NCBI RefSeq assembly: GCF_039541575.1
Contig: NZ_BAABGM010000015.1
Location: 186,001 to 250,000, forward strand
DNA: 64,000 bases
Source of the DNA: Fodinibacter luteus
Lineage (GTDB): Bacteria; Actinomycetota; Actinomycetes; Actinomycetales; Dermatophilaceae
Reading direction: 5' to 3'
The notes under the pieces are model-generated. The model made no database searches. It was not told the origin of the DNA and worked only from the letters and a program-made list of their open reading frames with translations. The translations under genes were made by a program, and so were the position numbers. Within the stretch, counting starts at the first letter, position 1. Each line of letters starts with the position of its first letter. Below are positions 34,643 through 44,600 of this stretch, piece by piece.

Positions 34643-35865
34643 GCCGCCTGCGCCAGAAGCGCGGACAGGTCGTAGCCGGCCCGCTCGAAACGGTCCTCGT
34701 GGGGCGGGAACCCGTCCGCTCGCCGCAGCTCGCCATCGCGTCGCACGAAGACGTCGGCGATCTCCACGACGTCGCCCTCCACCCGACCGGGCACCGCGGC
34801 CACCTCACGCACGGTGCGGCGACCGTCCCGCTCCAGGGCGGCGTGGACGACGAGGTCGATCGACGCGGCGACGGTCGGCACGACGAACCGCGCGGACACG
34901 TTCTCACCGGCCAGCAGCGGCAGGGTGCACATCTTCGTGACCGCCTCGCGGGCACTGTTGGCATGCAGGGTCGCCATCCCGGGAAGCCCCGAGTTCAGCG
35001 CGATGAGCAGGTCGAGGCTCTCGGCCTGGCGCACCTCACCGACGATGATCCGTGACGGTCGCATCCGCAGGGCCTCCTTGACCAGGCGCCGCAACGGGAC
35101 CTCACCGGTGCCCTCCAGCGAGGGCTGCCGGCACTGCATCGCCGCCACATCACGGTGCGGGATGCGCAGCTCGAAGACCTCTTCGCACGTGACGATGCGC
35201 TCCCGGGGCGGCACGGCCGAGGCGAGGCAGTTGAGCAGCGTGGTCTTGCCCGCCTGCGTCCCGCCGGCGACCAGGACGTTCAGGCCGGAGGCGACGGCGG
35301 CCTCGAGGAAGCGCGCCGCCTGCCTCGTCAGTGTGCCCAGCCGCACGAGGTCGTCCATCGAGTCGGCCTTGACGACGAACTTGCGGATGTTGACGAACCA
35401 GTGGTCCTTCGTGATGTCCGGGATGACGACGTGCAGGCGGCTGCCGTCGGGCAGCACGGCATCCACGAACGGCGACGACAGGTCGACGCGGCGACCGGAC
35501 GACTTGAGCATCCGCTCGACGAGGTCGCGCACCTGGTCGTGGGCCAGGAGCGTCGTCGTCAGCTCTGCGACGCCGCTGCGCGCCACGAACACCTTCGACG
35601 GCTCGTTGACCCAGATCTCCTCCACGGAGGGGTCGTCGAAGTACTGCTGGAGCGGCCCGTAGCCGGCGACCGTGTCCCACACCGCCCGGGAGGCGGCGTC
35701 GACGTCGGACAGCACCGGCATCCCACCGAGCATCGACCGCTCGTCGTAGTCGGCGACGGCGTCGCGCACGAGCGACCGCACCTTCACCTCATCGCGCGCC
35801 GGGTCCAGCCCGGAACGACGGATCAGCTCACGCACCTCGCTCTCGAGCACGCGAACGGCGTCCAC
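34639..35865 (-). CDS. tadA: Tad pilus assembly ATPase TadA/CpaF
   Basis: A 408-residue secretion ATPase. N-terminal domain with the YGPLQQYFDDPSVEEIWVNEPSKVFV motif, Walker A VAGGTQAGKTTLL, Walker B PSRIIVGEVRQAESLDLL, and the LPGMATLHANSAREA switch. It powers assembly of Flp-type pili from the cytoplasm. The GTG at 35865 is preceded by GGAGGAGG. It is the first gene of an operon whose order matches Rv3659c to Rv3654c; the CpaE/Ssd-like partner and the prepilin peptidase are not in this window. Confidence 0.93.
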   Translation of the reverse strand: MDAVRVLESEVRELIRRSGLDPARDEVKVRSLVRDAVADYDERSMLGGMPVLSDVDAASRAVWDTVAGYGPLQQYFDDPSVEEIWVNEPSKVFVARSGVAELTTTLLAHDQVRDLVERMLKSSGRRVDLSSPFVDAVLPDGSRLHVVIPDITKDHWFVNIRKFVVKADSMDDLVRLGTLTRQAARFLEAAVASGLNVLVAGGTQAGKTTLLNCLASAVPPRERIVTCEEVFELRIPHRDVAAMQCRQPSLEGTGEVPLRRLVKEALRMRPSRIIVGEVRQAESLDLLIALNSGLPGMATLHANSAREAVTKMCTLPLLAGENVSARFVVPTVAASIDLVVHAALERDGRRTVREVAAVPGRVEGDVVEIADVFVRRDGELRRADGFPPHEDRFERAGYDLSALLAQAA

Positions 35866-36066
35866 AACCCCTCCTCCCGTCGGTCGAGCCCCTCGCCGAC
35901 CGATGTGCCGAGCCCCTAGGGAACCCGACCGGACGCCGCTTCGCATCCCGAGCGGGCAACCTGTGGACAACGGCCCGACACCACCCACGCTGTGGACGGG
36001 CAGCCAGCGTGTCGCTGCCCGCTGCCGGCGTGCCGCTGCCCCGGCCGGCGCAGTCGGGCGCCACTC

Positions 36067-37092
36067 CTACCCGGGGGGCTGACGCTCCTCGCGCCGGTGC
36101 AGCGCGGTCAGCTCGGCCAGTGCCACGGGGTCGAGCTGCTCCGGTCGTGCCACCGCCAGGCGCACGCCGGTGCGGGCCCGCAGGGTCGCCGTCCGAGCGT
36201 CGCCTTCTACGTGGGCACGTTCTCCGACGACCGCACCGGGCCCCAGCACGCCGACCTCCGTGCCGTCGACCTCGACCGCCAGCAGGCCGTCGAGCAGCAG
36301 GTAGACCGGCCCGGCCGGCGACCCCTGCTCGATGACCACGTCGCCTTTCCGCATCCGCCGCACCTCGGGTCGCTCACCACCGCGCATGATGGTGCTCGCC
36401 AACCGCCGCTCCAACGCGCTCTCCGCCTGGGCGACCACAGCAGGGGCGTCCTCGTCGCCCCACGGCGTGTGCGTGCCGTGCGAGCCGCGGTACCACTGGA
36501 GGAACCTCGTCGCCCCACTCTTGGCCGTCAGGCTGCCGTCGGGTCCGTAGAGCCAGTGCCGGGGGAACGCGCTGGCGCCGGCCAATGCGAACTCGGCTCG
36601 CCCGTCGGCGTGCAGCGTCAGCGCCATGGTCGTCCACACGACGGGCGCCGCCACCCGGGCGAACGGGTGACCCTGCACCCGCCGGGGTGCCGGCAACCCG
36701 GTGCGTCCCCCGAAGGTCTGGCGGAAGGTCGCGGTCGTGTCGGTGACGGTCGGCTCCTCGCGCAGGAGGTCGAGCTCGAGGCCCGCCAGCCGCGTCGACC
36801 AGCCGCCGACCCGCACCGTGGTGCCGCCCATGACACCGCGGCTGCTGCCGTCGTACCGCGCTGCCGTGACTCGGCCGTCGTCGACCTCGATCACTCCCGA
36901 CAGCCGGTGGGCGAAGCGGAACACGTCATCGGCCGCCAGCTGTTCCAGGGTGGTTCCCGGGCCGATGTCGTCCGGCGGGGGCGTGTCGTAGTGGGTGAGG
37001 CCCAGCTCGAAGGGGGCCCGCAGCAGGGGCGCGTCCTCGATGGACTCGGAGGGTATCCAGCTCACGGTGGTGACGCCGGCGGAGTGTTCCAT
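36067..37092 (-). CDS. Cyclic-nucleotide-binding domain protein
   Basis: A 341-residue soluble protein. Residues 1-215 form a beta-rich domain of unknown role (PFELGLTHYDTPPPDDIGPGTTLEQL; FPRHWLYGPDGSL). The C-terminus, about 230-330, is a CNB domain with RKGDVVIEQGSPAGPVYLLLDGLLAVEV and a phosphate-binding cassette GERAHVEGDARTATLRA. GERA and the RTAT sequence are typical of cAMP binding. It is the last gene of the operon headed by a class III cyclase, so it probably senses that enzyme's product. GAGGAGG precedes the ATG. Confidence 0.85.
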   Translation of the reverse strand: MEHSAGVTTVSWIPSESIEDAPLLRAPFELGLTHYDTPPPDDIGPGTTLEQLAADDVFRFAHRLSGVIEVDDGRVTAARYDGSSRGVMGGTTVRVGGWSTRLAGLELDLLREEPTVTDTTATFRQTFGGRTGLPAPRRVQGHPFARVAAPVVWTTMALTLHADGRAEFALAGASAFPRHWLYGPDGSLTAKSGATRFLQWYRGSHGTHTPWGDEDAPAVVAQAESALERRLASTIMRGGERPEVRRMRKGDVVIEQGSPAGPVYLLLDGLLAVEVDGTEVGVLGPGAVVGERAHVEGDARTATLRARTGVRLAVARPEQLDPVALAELTALHRREERQPPG

Positions 37093-37160
37093 GTGTGCCT
37101 CCTCGCGACAGGTTCGGTATGCCCCGGGGACGGACGTCCACCGTCGGTTGACGAGACCGG

Positions 37161-37931
37161 TCAGGGCCCCGGGAGGTACTCCTTGAACCGCGCGGCCGGA
37201 GCGCCGTCACCGTGCACGGTAACAGCGTCCACACCGCGCCGGCCGAGGAGGAACAGGGCCACGTCCGAGGGCGAACCGGTGATCGTCGTCCTGACCGGGG
37301 AGGTGGCCGCGGAGGTCCACCGGCCCTGGTCGTCGGCCCCGAAGCGCAGGCAGTCGCCGCCGCCGCGCACCTCGATGACGACCCCCGGCGGCGGCACCGT
37401 GCCGGCGGCGTCGGAGAGGACGGGACCGAAGACGGCCAGGGTCGCGAACGTGGCTCGGCAGACGTCCGGGGCAAGGGTGTCGTCATCGCCCACCGCCGCC
37501 GCCAGGTCGCTGCCATGGACACCGGCTTCCATCGTGAAGATCGCACCGGCCAACGGGACGGAGACGTCGCCATAGGGCATCGGCAGTGACTCCGGGACCG
37601 CCCTCGGGTCCGCCGCGGCCCGCTCCTCCAGCGCGTCCAGGGCAGCGACGAGCCGGCCACAGCTGCGACGCAACGCGTCCAGCACCTCGTCGCGTGAGGC
37701 ACCCGGCTCGGGGGAGCGGCCCTGCGCGGCCTCGCTGTCTCCACGCAGGGCACGTTCCACCGCATCGGCCTCGAGTGACGTCCCCCAGCACGCGTGCGCG
37801 GCGAGGTCCGACACCGCCCACCCTGCCAACCGGGTGGGCGCCCCCCAGCACTCGGGGTGCTCCGTCAGCCGCTCGAGGAACGTCTGCCACGACCGTTGGA
37901 TGCCGTCACGCACCTGGATGCCGTCACGCAC
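37161..37931 (-). CDS. MDMPI/DinB-like mycothiol-dependent domain protein
   Basis: A 256-residue protein of the maleylpyruvate isomerase N-terminal (DinB four-helix) type: WQTFLERL, LAGWAVSDLAAHACWG, then GVHGSDLAAAVGD with metal-ligand His residues, and a C-terminal SCP2-like domain (TTITGSPSDVALFLLGRRGVDAVTVHGD). These proteins use mycothiol or act as thiol-dependent transferases; the substrate here is unknown. The first two hexapeptides are a duplication (VRDGIQ VRDGIQ) from a direct repeat of GTGCGTGACGGCATCCAG, so GTG occurs at 37931 and 37913. A GGAGGAGGG stretch favours the first. It overlaps the cyclase end by 8 nt. Confidence 0.8.
   Translation of the reverse strand: MRDGIQVRDGIQRSWQTFLERLTEHPECWGAPTRLAGWAVSDLAAHACWGTSLEADAVERALRGDSEAAQGRSPEPGASRDEVLDALRRSCGRLVAALDALEERAAADPRAVPESLPMPYGDVSVPLAGAIFTMEAGVHGSDLAAAVGDDDTLAPDVCRATFATLAVFGPVLSDAAGTVPPPGVVIEVRGGGDCLRFGADDQGRWTSAATSPVRTTITGSPSDVALFLLGRRGVDAVTVHGDGAPAARFKEYLPGP
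37896..37931 (-). repeat. 18-bp tandem duplication of a gene start
   Basis: GTGCGTGACGGCATCCAG and a copy ending CAA lie end to end, giving two in-frame GTG start codons for the MDMPI-like gene. Confidence 0.7.
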
Positions 37932-40900
37932 CGGCGCGGCCCTCCTCCAGCGTGTCGTCACCGCTGAGCCGTGCCCGGGACCGGTCCGGTGCGACCGCCG
38001 CGCTCGTGGACCAGGGCGCCGGCCGCGGCACCGGCCTTCCGGAGCGCACCGCCTCCAGCACGGCGCGGGAGCGCGCCGCCGCGGGGCCGCTCCCCTGCTC
38101 GTCGTTGGCCGAGACCGCCCGGCGCAACAGCTCGACCGCCGTGTCGGTGTGCCCGGCCGCGGCATGGGCCACCCCGGCGAAGTGCGCCGCGGAGCCCAGG
38201 CACAGCGCGCCCGAGCCCAGCACGATGGTCTGGGCCGCCGAGGGCGTCAGCAGCTCGGCCAGCCGGCGCGACGCCTCGCGCTGCCGCAGCACGGCGGCCG
38301 CTTCCGCGGCGTACGCGAGGTTGTAGAGGAGGCTGAGGTCTCGCGGCAGGGACTCGAACCCGTCGGAGGCGGGCCGATGAAGGTGCCGACGGGCCTTCTC
38401 GGCGTCGCCTGCGGCCATGTGGGCGTAGGCGAGCACCACGGCGAACCGTTCCGCCATGGGCAGCAGCACGGGCTCGTGCACAGCCAGGACCTGCGCGACC
38501 GTGCCGTGGTCCACCCCCAACGCCACGGCCTGCACGAGGTGCACGAGCCCGGCGTCCTGGTACCCCCAGCGGGTGCCCTCGATCCGGAACTGCTCGATGA
38601 GCTGCGCGGCGGCCGGATCGCCGGTGCGCAGTGCCTCCATGGCCCTCCACATGGCGGGGTACCAGAGGTACAGCGGGCGGCCGAGGTCGGTGATGGCGGT
38701 CTCGGCGTCCCGTCGGGCGGCACCCGCCTCCGCCATGCGCCCCGCTGCGAGCAGGTCCAGGTAGCGCATCCGCACAGCCTCGATGAGCAGCTCGGCGTCC
38801 CCCGAGCGTCGGGCCGCGTGGACCGCTTCCGCGGAGCCGTCCAGCCTGGCGCGGAGGTGGTGCGGCTCGGTCAGGACGGCCCGTTCGGCCACCAGGGCCG
38901 CCGCCAGGGCCCCGGGATCGTCTCCGAGGCGAGCCAGGCTGATGGCCTGCGCCAGCCCGGCCGACCCGTTCGCCAGGTCGCCGCCGTAGGCGTGGGCCCG
39001 TCCCCGCGCCGCCGACAGGCGGGAGCGGGTCGCGACGTCGTCGCTGGGCACGGACGACTCGGCCCGATCCAACAGCGCGAGGCCGTCCGGGCCCCAGGTG
39101 TCGCGCGGCAGCCGGCTGGCCAGCAGGGCGTCCTCGTAGCCGAGCGCGGCGGCGACCAGCACCTCTCCCCGCTGGCTCGACGCCGCCTCCTCGAGGTCGT
39201 CGACGACGTCCCCCTCCAGCTCGGCGGAGGCAGCGGCGAAGGCCCGCATCGCCTCGTCGAGCATGCCGGCTCGACGAAGCGCCTCCCCTCGTCGCACCTG
39301 TCGCTGGGCGGTGGTGACGGCATGGGCACGAGAGGCCGGCTGCAACGACAGGGCCTGGTCCAGCAGCTGGGCGGCGCGGTGCGGTTCGCCCCTCAGGTGC
39401 CCTTCGGCCGCCTGCGCCAGTCGCCGAGCCGCTTCCTCGGCGACGTCGTCACGGTCGATGCCGTCCCGATCGCTCGCGAACACCGGCAGGCTCGCGTGGG
39501 CGGCGGCGAGATGCGTTCCGACGAGCTCGTCCACGAGGGGCGGTTCCGCCGTCGCGGCCATCCAGCGCGCGAAACGCAGGTGCAACCCGGCGCGCACCCG
39601 TCGGGGAAGGGTGGCGTAGGCGACATCCCGCAGGAGCGCATGCCGGTAGGTGTACGCGTCGGGCGAACCGAAGCCGTCGTGGGGTCCGAACAGCAGGCCG
39701 AGGCTGCCGAGCTCGCCGAGCCCGCCGCCGGGCTGGTCGATGCCGAGCACTGGCAACGCTCCGGCCGGGAAGCTGCGCCCCGGGATCGACCCTGACGTGG
39801 CCACCCGGCGTGCGGCGTCGCTGAGCTCGTCGAGCTGGCTCTGGTACACGCCGTGCACCGTGGAGGGCAGTGTCATGTCCTGCCCGCCCGTCAGGTGCCA
39901 GTGCCCGTCGCCTGCGCGCCGCAGGACGTCGGCCTGGACCCAGGTGCGCAACAGCTCCTCCACGAAGAGCGGGTTCCCTCGTGCGCTCGCCGCGACTGCA
40001 CCGGCCACGGCGTCGGGCACCACGCCCCGGCCCACCAGCGCGTCGATGAGGTCTCGCACCCGCGCCGGGTCGAGGGGGGCCAGCTGCAGCAGCTGCGCGC
40101 CGGGAAGCGGATCAGCATCGGCGCCGGCGATGAGCGAGGGACGGCACGTCGCGACCACGAGCCGGTTCACCGCGCTCGGCGCGTGGAGCGCCGTGCCCAG
40201 GAAGTCGCGCACGTCGGCGATGCAGTCGTGCACGTCCTCGACGAGCCACAGGACCCGACGATCCGTGGGGGTGAGCGCATCGAGGACGGCGATCCACGAG
40301 GTGTAGCGCTCCTGCGGTTCGGCCTCCGTCGCGGTGTCGTCGAGCAGCGCCACGGTGTGGTCGACGGCGACCTCCGCGCGCCGTCCGGTCAGTCCCCGGT
40401 CGCGCAGACGGTCGAGCAGCCGCTCGTGCGTCGTGCCCCGCCCTGGGTTCTGGTCGAGAGCCGCCCGGACGAGTCGGGCGATGACCGCGAAGCCGCGGTC
40501 GAGCCCGTCCCCCACGTTGCTGCGCCACACCGGGTAGCCCGCCGCCAGCGCCCGTGACTCGAGCTCGTCGAGCAGACGGGTCTTGCCCGCGCCCGGCGGC
40601 GCGTTGACCAGCCATCCGGCGGCCGGCCGGGTGGCAGCTGAGAGCGACTCGAGCAACTGGGCGATCTCGTGGTCGCGTCCGATCGTCGGAGCCGTCAGCC
40701 CTGCCAGCGCCCAGGTGCGCGACGGTGTGTCGCGAGGTGCCTGCACCTGCCAGGCCGGAACCGGCTCGGCCTTGCCCTTGAGCGACAACCCTCCTCGTGG
40801 CTGCAGGACGTAGGCCGCTTCGGCGGCCAGCGCGGTTCCGGCGCCGACGAGCACGGTTCCGGGCTCGGCGGCGGCCTGCAGCCGGGCCGCGACGTTCATG

Positions 40901-41310
40901 GCGTTGCCGGTGAGCTGCCACGTCCCGTCGGCGGCGAAGGTCACGTGCACCTCACCGGTGTCGACCCCGACCCGCACGGCGAGGACGTCGGCCGCCAACC
41001 CCAGCTCGTCGGCCACGTTCTGCACTCCCTCGATGACAGCGAGGCCGGCGCCGACCGCCCGCCATGAGTCGTCGTCACGACCGTGGGGCAGGCCGAACGT
41101 CCCCACCACGGCGTCACCGATGAACTTCTCGACCGTGCCGCCCCGCTCCTCGATCGCGTGCCTTGCGCGCCGGAAGTACGCCTGTTGGATCGTCGCGACG
41201 TCCTCGGCGTCCAGCCGGTCGGACAAGGCGGTGAAGCCCGTGAGGTCGGCGAACAGCACCGAGACGAGGCGCCGGGCGCCGCCCTCCACGTGCTCCGCTC
41301 GCTCTGCCAT
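37924..41310 (-). CDS. Class III adenylate/guanylate cyclase with AAA ATPase and TPR region
   Basis: A 1128-residue signalling protein. Residues 1-190 are a class III cyclase domain: metal ligands Asp22 (LFADLTGF) and Asp66 (EKFIGDAVVG), substrate Lys62, and the transition-state stretch LTGNAMNVAARLQ. Next is a STAND-type ATPase with Walker A NAPPGAGKTRLL and the later VLWLVEDVHD. The C-terminal 600 residues are alpha-helical TPR-like repeats. No membrane helix or sensor is visible, so signals probably reach the TPR part. It heads an operon with a MDMPI-like gene and a CNB protein. TACACT lies 9 nt before the ATG. Confidence 0.92.
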   Translation of the reverse strand: MAERAEHVEGGARRLVSVLFADLTGFTALSDRLDAEDVATIQQAYFRRARHAIEERGGTVEKFIGDAVVGTFGLPHGRDDDSWRAVGAGLAVIEGVQNVADELGLAADVLAVRVGVDTGEVHVTFAADGTWQLTGNAMNVAARLQAAAEPGTVLVGAGTALAAEAAYVLQPRGGLSLKGKAEPVPAWQVQAPRDTPSRTWALAGLTAPTIGRDHEIAQLLESLSAATRPAAGWLVNAPPGAGKTRLLDELESRALAAGYPVWRSNVGDGLDRGFAVIARLVRAALDQNPGRGTTHERLLDRLRDRGLTGRRAEVAVDHTVALLDDTATEAEPQERYTSWIAVLDALTPTDRRVLWLVEDVHDCIADVRDFLGTALHAPSAVNRLVVATCRPSLIAGADADPLPGAQLLQLAPLDPARVRDLIDALVGRGVVPDAVAGAVAASARGNPLFVEELLRTWVQADVLRRAGDGHWHLTGGQDMTLPSTVHGVYQSQLDELSDAARRVATSGSIPGRSFPAGALPVLGIDQPGGGLGELGSLGLLFGPHDGFGSPDAYTYRHALLRDVAYATLPRRVRAGLHLRFARWMAATAEPPLVDELVGTHLAAAHASLPVFASDRDGIDRDDVAEEAARRLAQAAEGHLRGEPHRAAQLLDQALSLQPASRAHAVTTAQRQVRRGEALRRAGMLDEAMRAFAAASAELEGDVVDDLEEAASSQRGEVLVAAALGYEDALLASRLPRDTWGPDGLALLDRAESSVPSDDVATRSRLSAARGRAHAYGGDLANGSAGLAQAISLARLGDDPGALAAALVAERAVLTEPHHLRARLDGSAEAVHAARRSGDAELLIEAVRMRYLDLLAAGRMAEAGAARRDAETAITDLGRPLYLWYPAMWRAMEALRTGDPAAAQLIEQFRIEGTRWGYQDAGLVHLVQAVALGVDHGTVAQVLAVHEPVLLPMAERFAVVLAYAHMAAGDAEKARRHLHRPASDGFESLPRDLSLLYNLAYAAEAAAVLRQREASRRLAELLTPSAAQTIVLGSGALCLGSAAHFAGVAHAAAGHTDTAVELLRRAVSANDEQGSGPAAARSRAVLEAVRSGRPVPRPAPWSTSAAVAPDRSRARLSGDDTLEEGRAGA

Positions 41311-41319
41311 CGGTGACCG

Positions 41320-41325
41320 AGTGTA
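41320..41325 (-). promoter_or_regulatory. -10 box (TACACT) for the cyclase operon
   Basis: TACACT on the minus strand ends 9 nt before the ATG at 41310, giving a leader of only a few bases. Confidence 0.5.
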
Positions 41326-41515
41326 CGGAGCGCTGTCCCCGTTTCCGGCAGGAATCGGACGTCCGGGCAGGGCCCGAGCGAATGGGTGACGTAACGCTCC
41401 TCACATCGACGCGCGGACGGCATCCAGTCCCTCCTGATGCGGTCGAGCGCCTCCGCCCGACGAGTGGGGCCAGCAGACCCGAGACCCGAGGCCCGCGCAT
41501 CCCGAGCGCGAAGGC

Positions 41516-41594
41516 TGTGGACGAGCGAGTCGCGACACCTCGCCTGTGGACGACGCCTCGCGGCACCGGGCGACGAGCGTGGGCCTGTGGACAA
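41516..41594. promoter_or_regulatory. Three DnaA-box-like words in a divergent promoter region
   Basis: TGTGGACGA at 41516 and 41545 and TGTGGACAA at 41586 lie in the same orientation within 80 nt. TGTGGACAA is the complement of the actinobacterial DnaA box TTGTCCACA. A further copy is at 35962. They sit between the divergent cyclase and FHA-FtsK genes. Function as DnaA sites is inference. Confidence 0.4.
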
Positions 41595-41621
41595 CGAGGC
41601 GCGGGCGTCGGAGGCCGTCCC

Positions 41622-41627
41622 TACGGT
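41622..41627 (+). promoter_or_regulatory. -10 box (TACGGT), leaderless FHA-FtsK gene
   Basis: TACGGT ends 7 nt before the ATG at 41635 and sets that start against the upstream in-frame codons. Confidence 0.55.
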
Positions 41628-41634
41628 GGCCGCC

Positions 41635-44600
41635 ATGGAGATGACCCTGACCGTGCACGTGCCGCGACGGCGGCCGTTCCCGGTCGACGTCGTCGTCGAG
41701 TGGGTCGGTGAGCACTCCGCCGCCGACCTGTGCGCCGCGCTCGGCGACCACCTCGGTGAACCGGTGCCGGGCCTGAGCTCGCGCGGTGTGACCGTCGACC
41801 CGCACGGGCTCGTGGGGATGCCGCCGCTCCTGCACGGCGCGTCGGTCACCGTCGTGGGTGGCCCGGTCCTGCCCGTGGGTCGACGTGGGACAGGCGGGGT
41901 GCTCGAGCTCGTCGCGGCGAGCGGGCCGGATGCCGGCCGGTCCCGTCCGTTGGTCCCGCCCGGCCTCGTCGTGGGGCGCGCCACCGGCACCGGGCTCGAC
42001 CTGGCCGACGAGGGCCTGAGCCGGGTCCATGCGGTGTTCGAGGTGGGGCCGGCCGGGGTGACGGTCCGCGACGTCGACTCGACGAACGGGGTGCTCGTCG
42101 ACGGCTCGCGGGTCGACGGGGTCACGGTGGTCGACGCCGGGTCGACGATCGTGCTCGGCTCCACGACGCTGCGCATCCGCCGGTCGGCCGGGCACGGCCT
42201 GCCGGAAACGCCGGCGGGCGACGGCACCCTCGTCGTCCGCCCCTCGGCCACTGCCACCCCCCTCACCGCGCCGGTCGAGGTCGAGTGCCCGCAACCACCC
42301 CCGGAGCGCCACCGCACGCGCATCCCCTGGGTGGCGGCGATCGCGCCAGTGCCGGTCGCGGTGGCGCTGGCCTTCCTGCTCGGCCCCCAGCTGCTGCTGT
42401 TCGCGGCCTTCGGGCCCGTCGTCCTCGTGGCCACGGCGCTCGGCGATCGGTGGGGTGCTGGACGCGCCCATCGCCGCGCGGTCGAAGTTCACGCCCAGGC
42501 CGTGCGTGCGGCCCGGACACGGTTGGAGCAGGCCCTCGCGCACGAAGCGGCTCGGCTCCACCACACCCATCCCGACCCGCACGTGGTGGTGACGACTGCC
42601 GAGCACAGGCTCCCGGGTCTGTGGTCCGGTGGGGCCGGGATGCGCCTGCGGATCGGCCTCGGGGCCGTGCCGACGAGAGTGCGCTGGGCCGAGGGCACCC
42701 GCACGACGTGCCCGCTCGCCGACGGGGTGCCGGTCACCGTCGACCTGGGGCAGGCGGGCGCGCTGGCCGTCGTCGGTGGTGCCGAGACGACGCGGCGCCT
42801 GCTCACGGCCCTCATCGGCCAGCTGTGCACCGCCCATCCCCCACACGCTCTGAACGTCGCCATGGCGTGGGTGGACCCGTCGTGGCAGTGGGTGTCCCGG
42901 ATGCCGCACGCCACCGACATGGGCGAGCTGCTCGCGCGCGGAGGTCGGGCACGGGGCTCGCCCGGCCCGGTCGGCGCGGCGGGGGAACAAGCGGCGCAGC
43001 ACCCGGGCGGGCCCACCGCCGCCCCATCCGCCTCCCGCGTGCTGGTCGTTCCGGCAGCCGGCGGCGTGTCCCGTGACGCCGACGTCGCGGCGCTCGTGGC
43101 GCGGGCCCGGGACGCCGGCGCGTTCGTGCTCGTGACGGTCGGTGACCGGGCGAGCGTGCCCAGCGGTTGCGGGGCGGTCATCTCGAGGTCCGACGACGGT
43201 GAGTACCTACTCGAGTGCGACGGCGACACGCTCCGGGTCACCCTCGACCTCGTCGGCCCGTGGTGGGGTGACCGGGTGTCACGAGCCCTGGCGCCGCTCC
43301 GGGTCCGTGACGGCGGGGTCGGTGGCCGGTGGCCGCTCGTCCTTCCCCTGGCCGAGGCGCTGGGTGCCGAGCGGATCGACGCCGATGAGGTGCTGGCCCG
43401 GTGGGACGCCGGCGGCGAAGCGGGTGCGGGTCCCCGCGCGGTCGTGGGGGTGGGCGCCGACGGCCCCTTCACGGTCGACCTGCGTCGGGACGGGCCACAC
43501 GTGCTCGTCGGCGGCACGACCGGCTCCGGGAAGTCCGAGTTCCTCCGAACCCTCGTCACCTCGCTCGCGGTCGCCTGCCCACCCGATGACCTCACCTTCG
43601 TGCTCGTCGACTTCAAGGGTGGTGCCGCCTTCGGGGGCTGCTCCGACCTGCCCCACGTCGTCGGCCTCGTCACCGACCTCGACGAGCACCTCGTCACGCG
43701 GGCGCTCGCGTCCCTCGGGGCAGAGCTGCGACGCCGGGAGCGCCTGTTCGCCGCGGTCGGCGCGAGCGACCTCGACGCCTACCGAGCACAGCCGCGGGCC
43801 GAGAGGGAGCAGGTCCCCCGTCTCGTCGTCGTCATCGACGAGCTGCGAGCCCTCGTCGACGAGGTCCCAGAGTTCGTGAGCGGCCTGATCAGGTTGGCGG
43901 CGCTCGGCCGGTCCCTCGGTGTCCACCTCGTGCTCGCGACCCAACGTCCCGCAGGAGCCGTCACGGCCGAGGTGCAGGCCAACGTCAACCTGCGCATCGC
44001 CTTCCGGGTCCGTGACCGGGCCGACTCGATCGACGTGCTCGAGGACCCTGGGGCGGCACTGCTCCGGTCAGCGACGCCCGGCCGCGGTCTGTGCCGCGGC
44101 GGTGACGGTTCGCTCGTGGCCTTCCACGCCGCCACGGTCGAGGAGGCCTGCGTCGAACCTGGGCCCTCGCTCACGCTACGCCGCCCGGGCGCTCCGGCGG
44201 CTGTCGGCGACTCCAGCGACAGAGCGTCCGGCGCCTCCTCCGGGTACCGGGCGGCGCCCGAGAGCCGCCGGCGGCTCTCGGGGGCCCGGCCCCCGGTGGT
44301 GGCTGCCGTCGTGGCCGCCCACCGGCGCCGGGGCGGGCCGGATCCGCGGCGTCCGTGGCTGCCGCCCCTGCCGACGCTGGTGACTCGGTCGGCTCTCCTG
44401 CAGGCGGCTGGCAGCCCGACCGTGGATGCCGTTCGCGCGACTGCCGCGGTCGGGCTCGTCGACGAGCCGGACCTGCAACGCGTCTCGCCGCTGCAGTGGT
44501 CCGCGTCCGACGGGCCCTGGCTGCTGTGCGGACGGCCCGGGAGCGGACGCTCGACCGCCCTGCGCTCCCTCGTCCTCTCCGCGGCGGCCCACTTGGGTCC

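Noticed and set aside
38340..38375. tRNA-like T-arm (GGACTCGAACCCGTC)
   Set aside because: It lies inside the cyclase gene, and no acceptor, D or anticodon stem can be formed around it.
41516..41594. Replication origin
   Set aside because: Only three DnaA-box-like words, no AT-rich region and no dnaA, dnaN or recF nearby.
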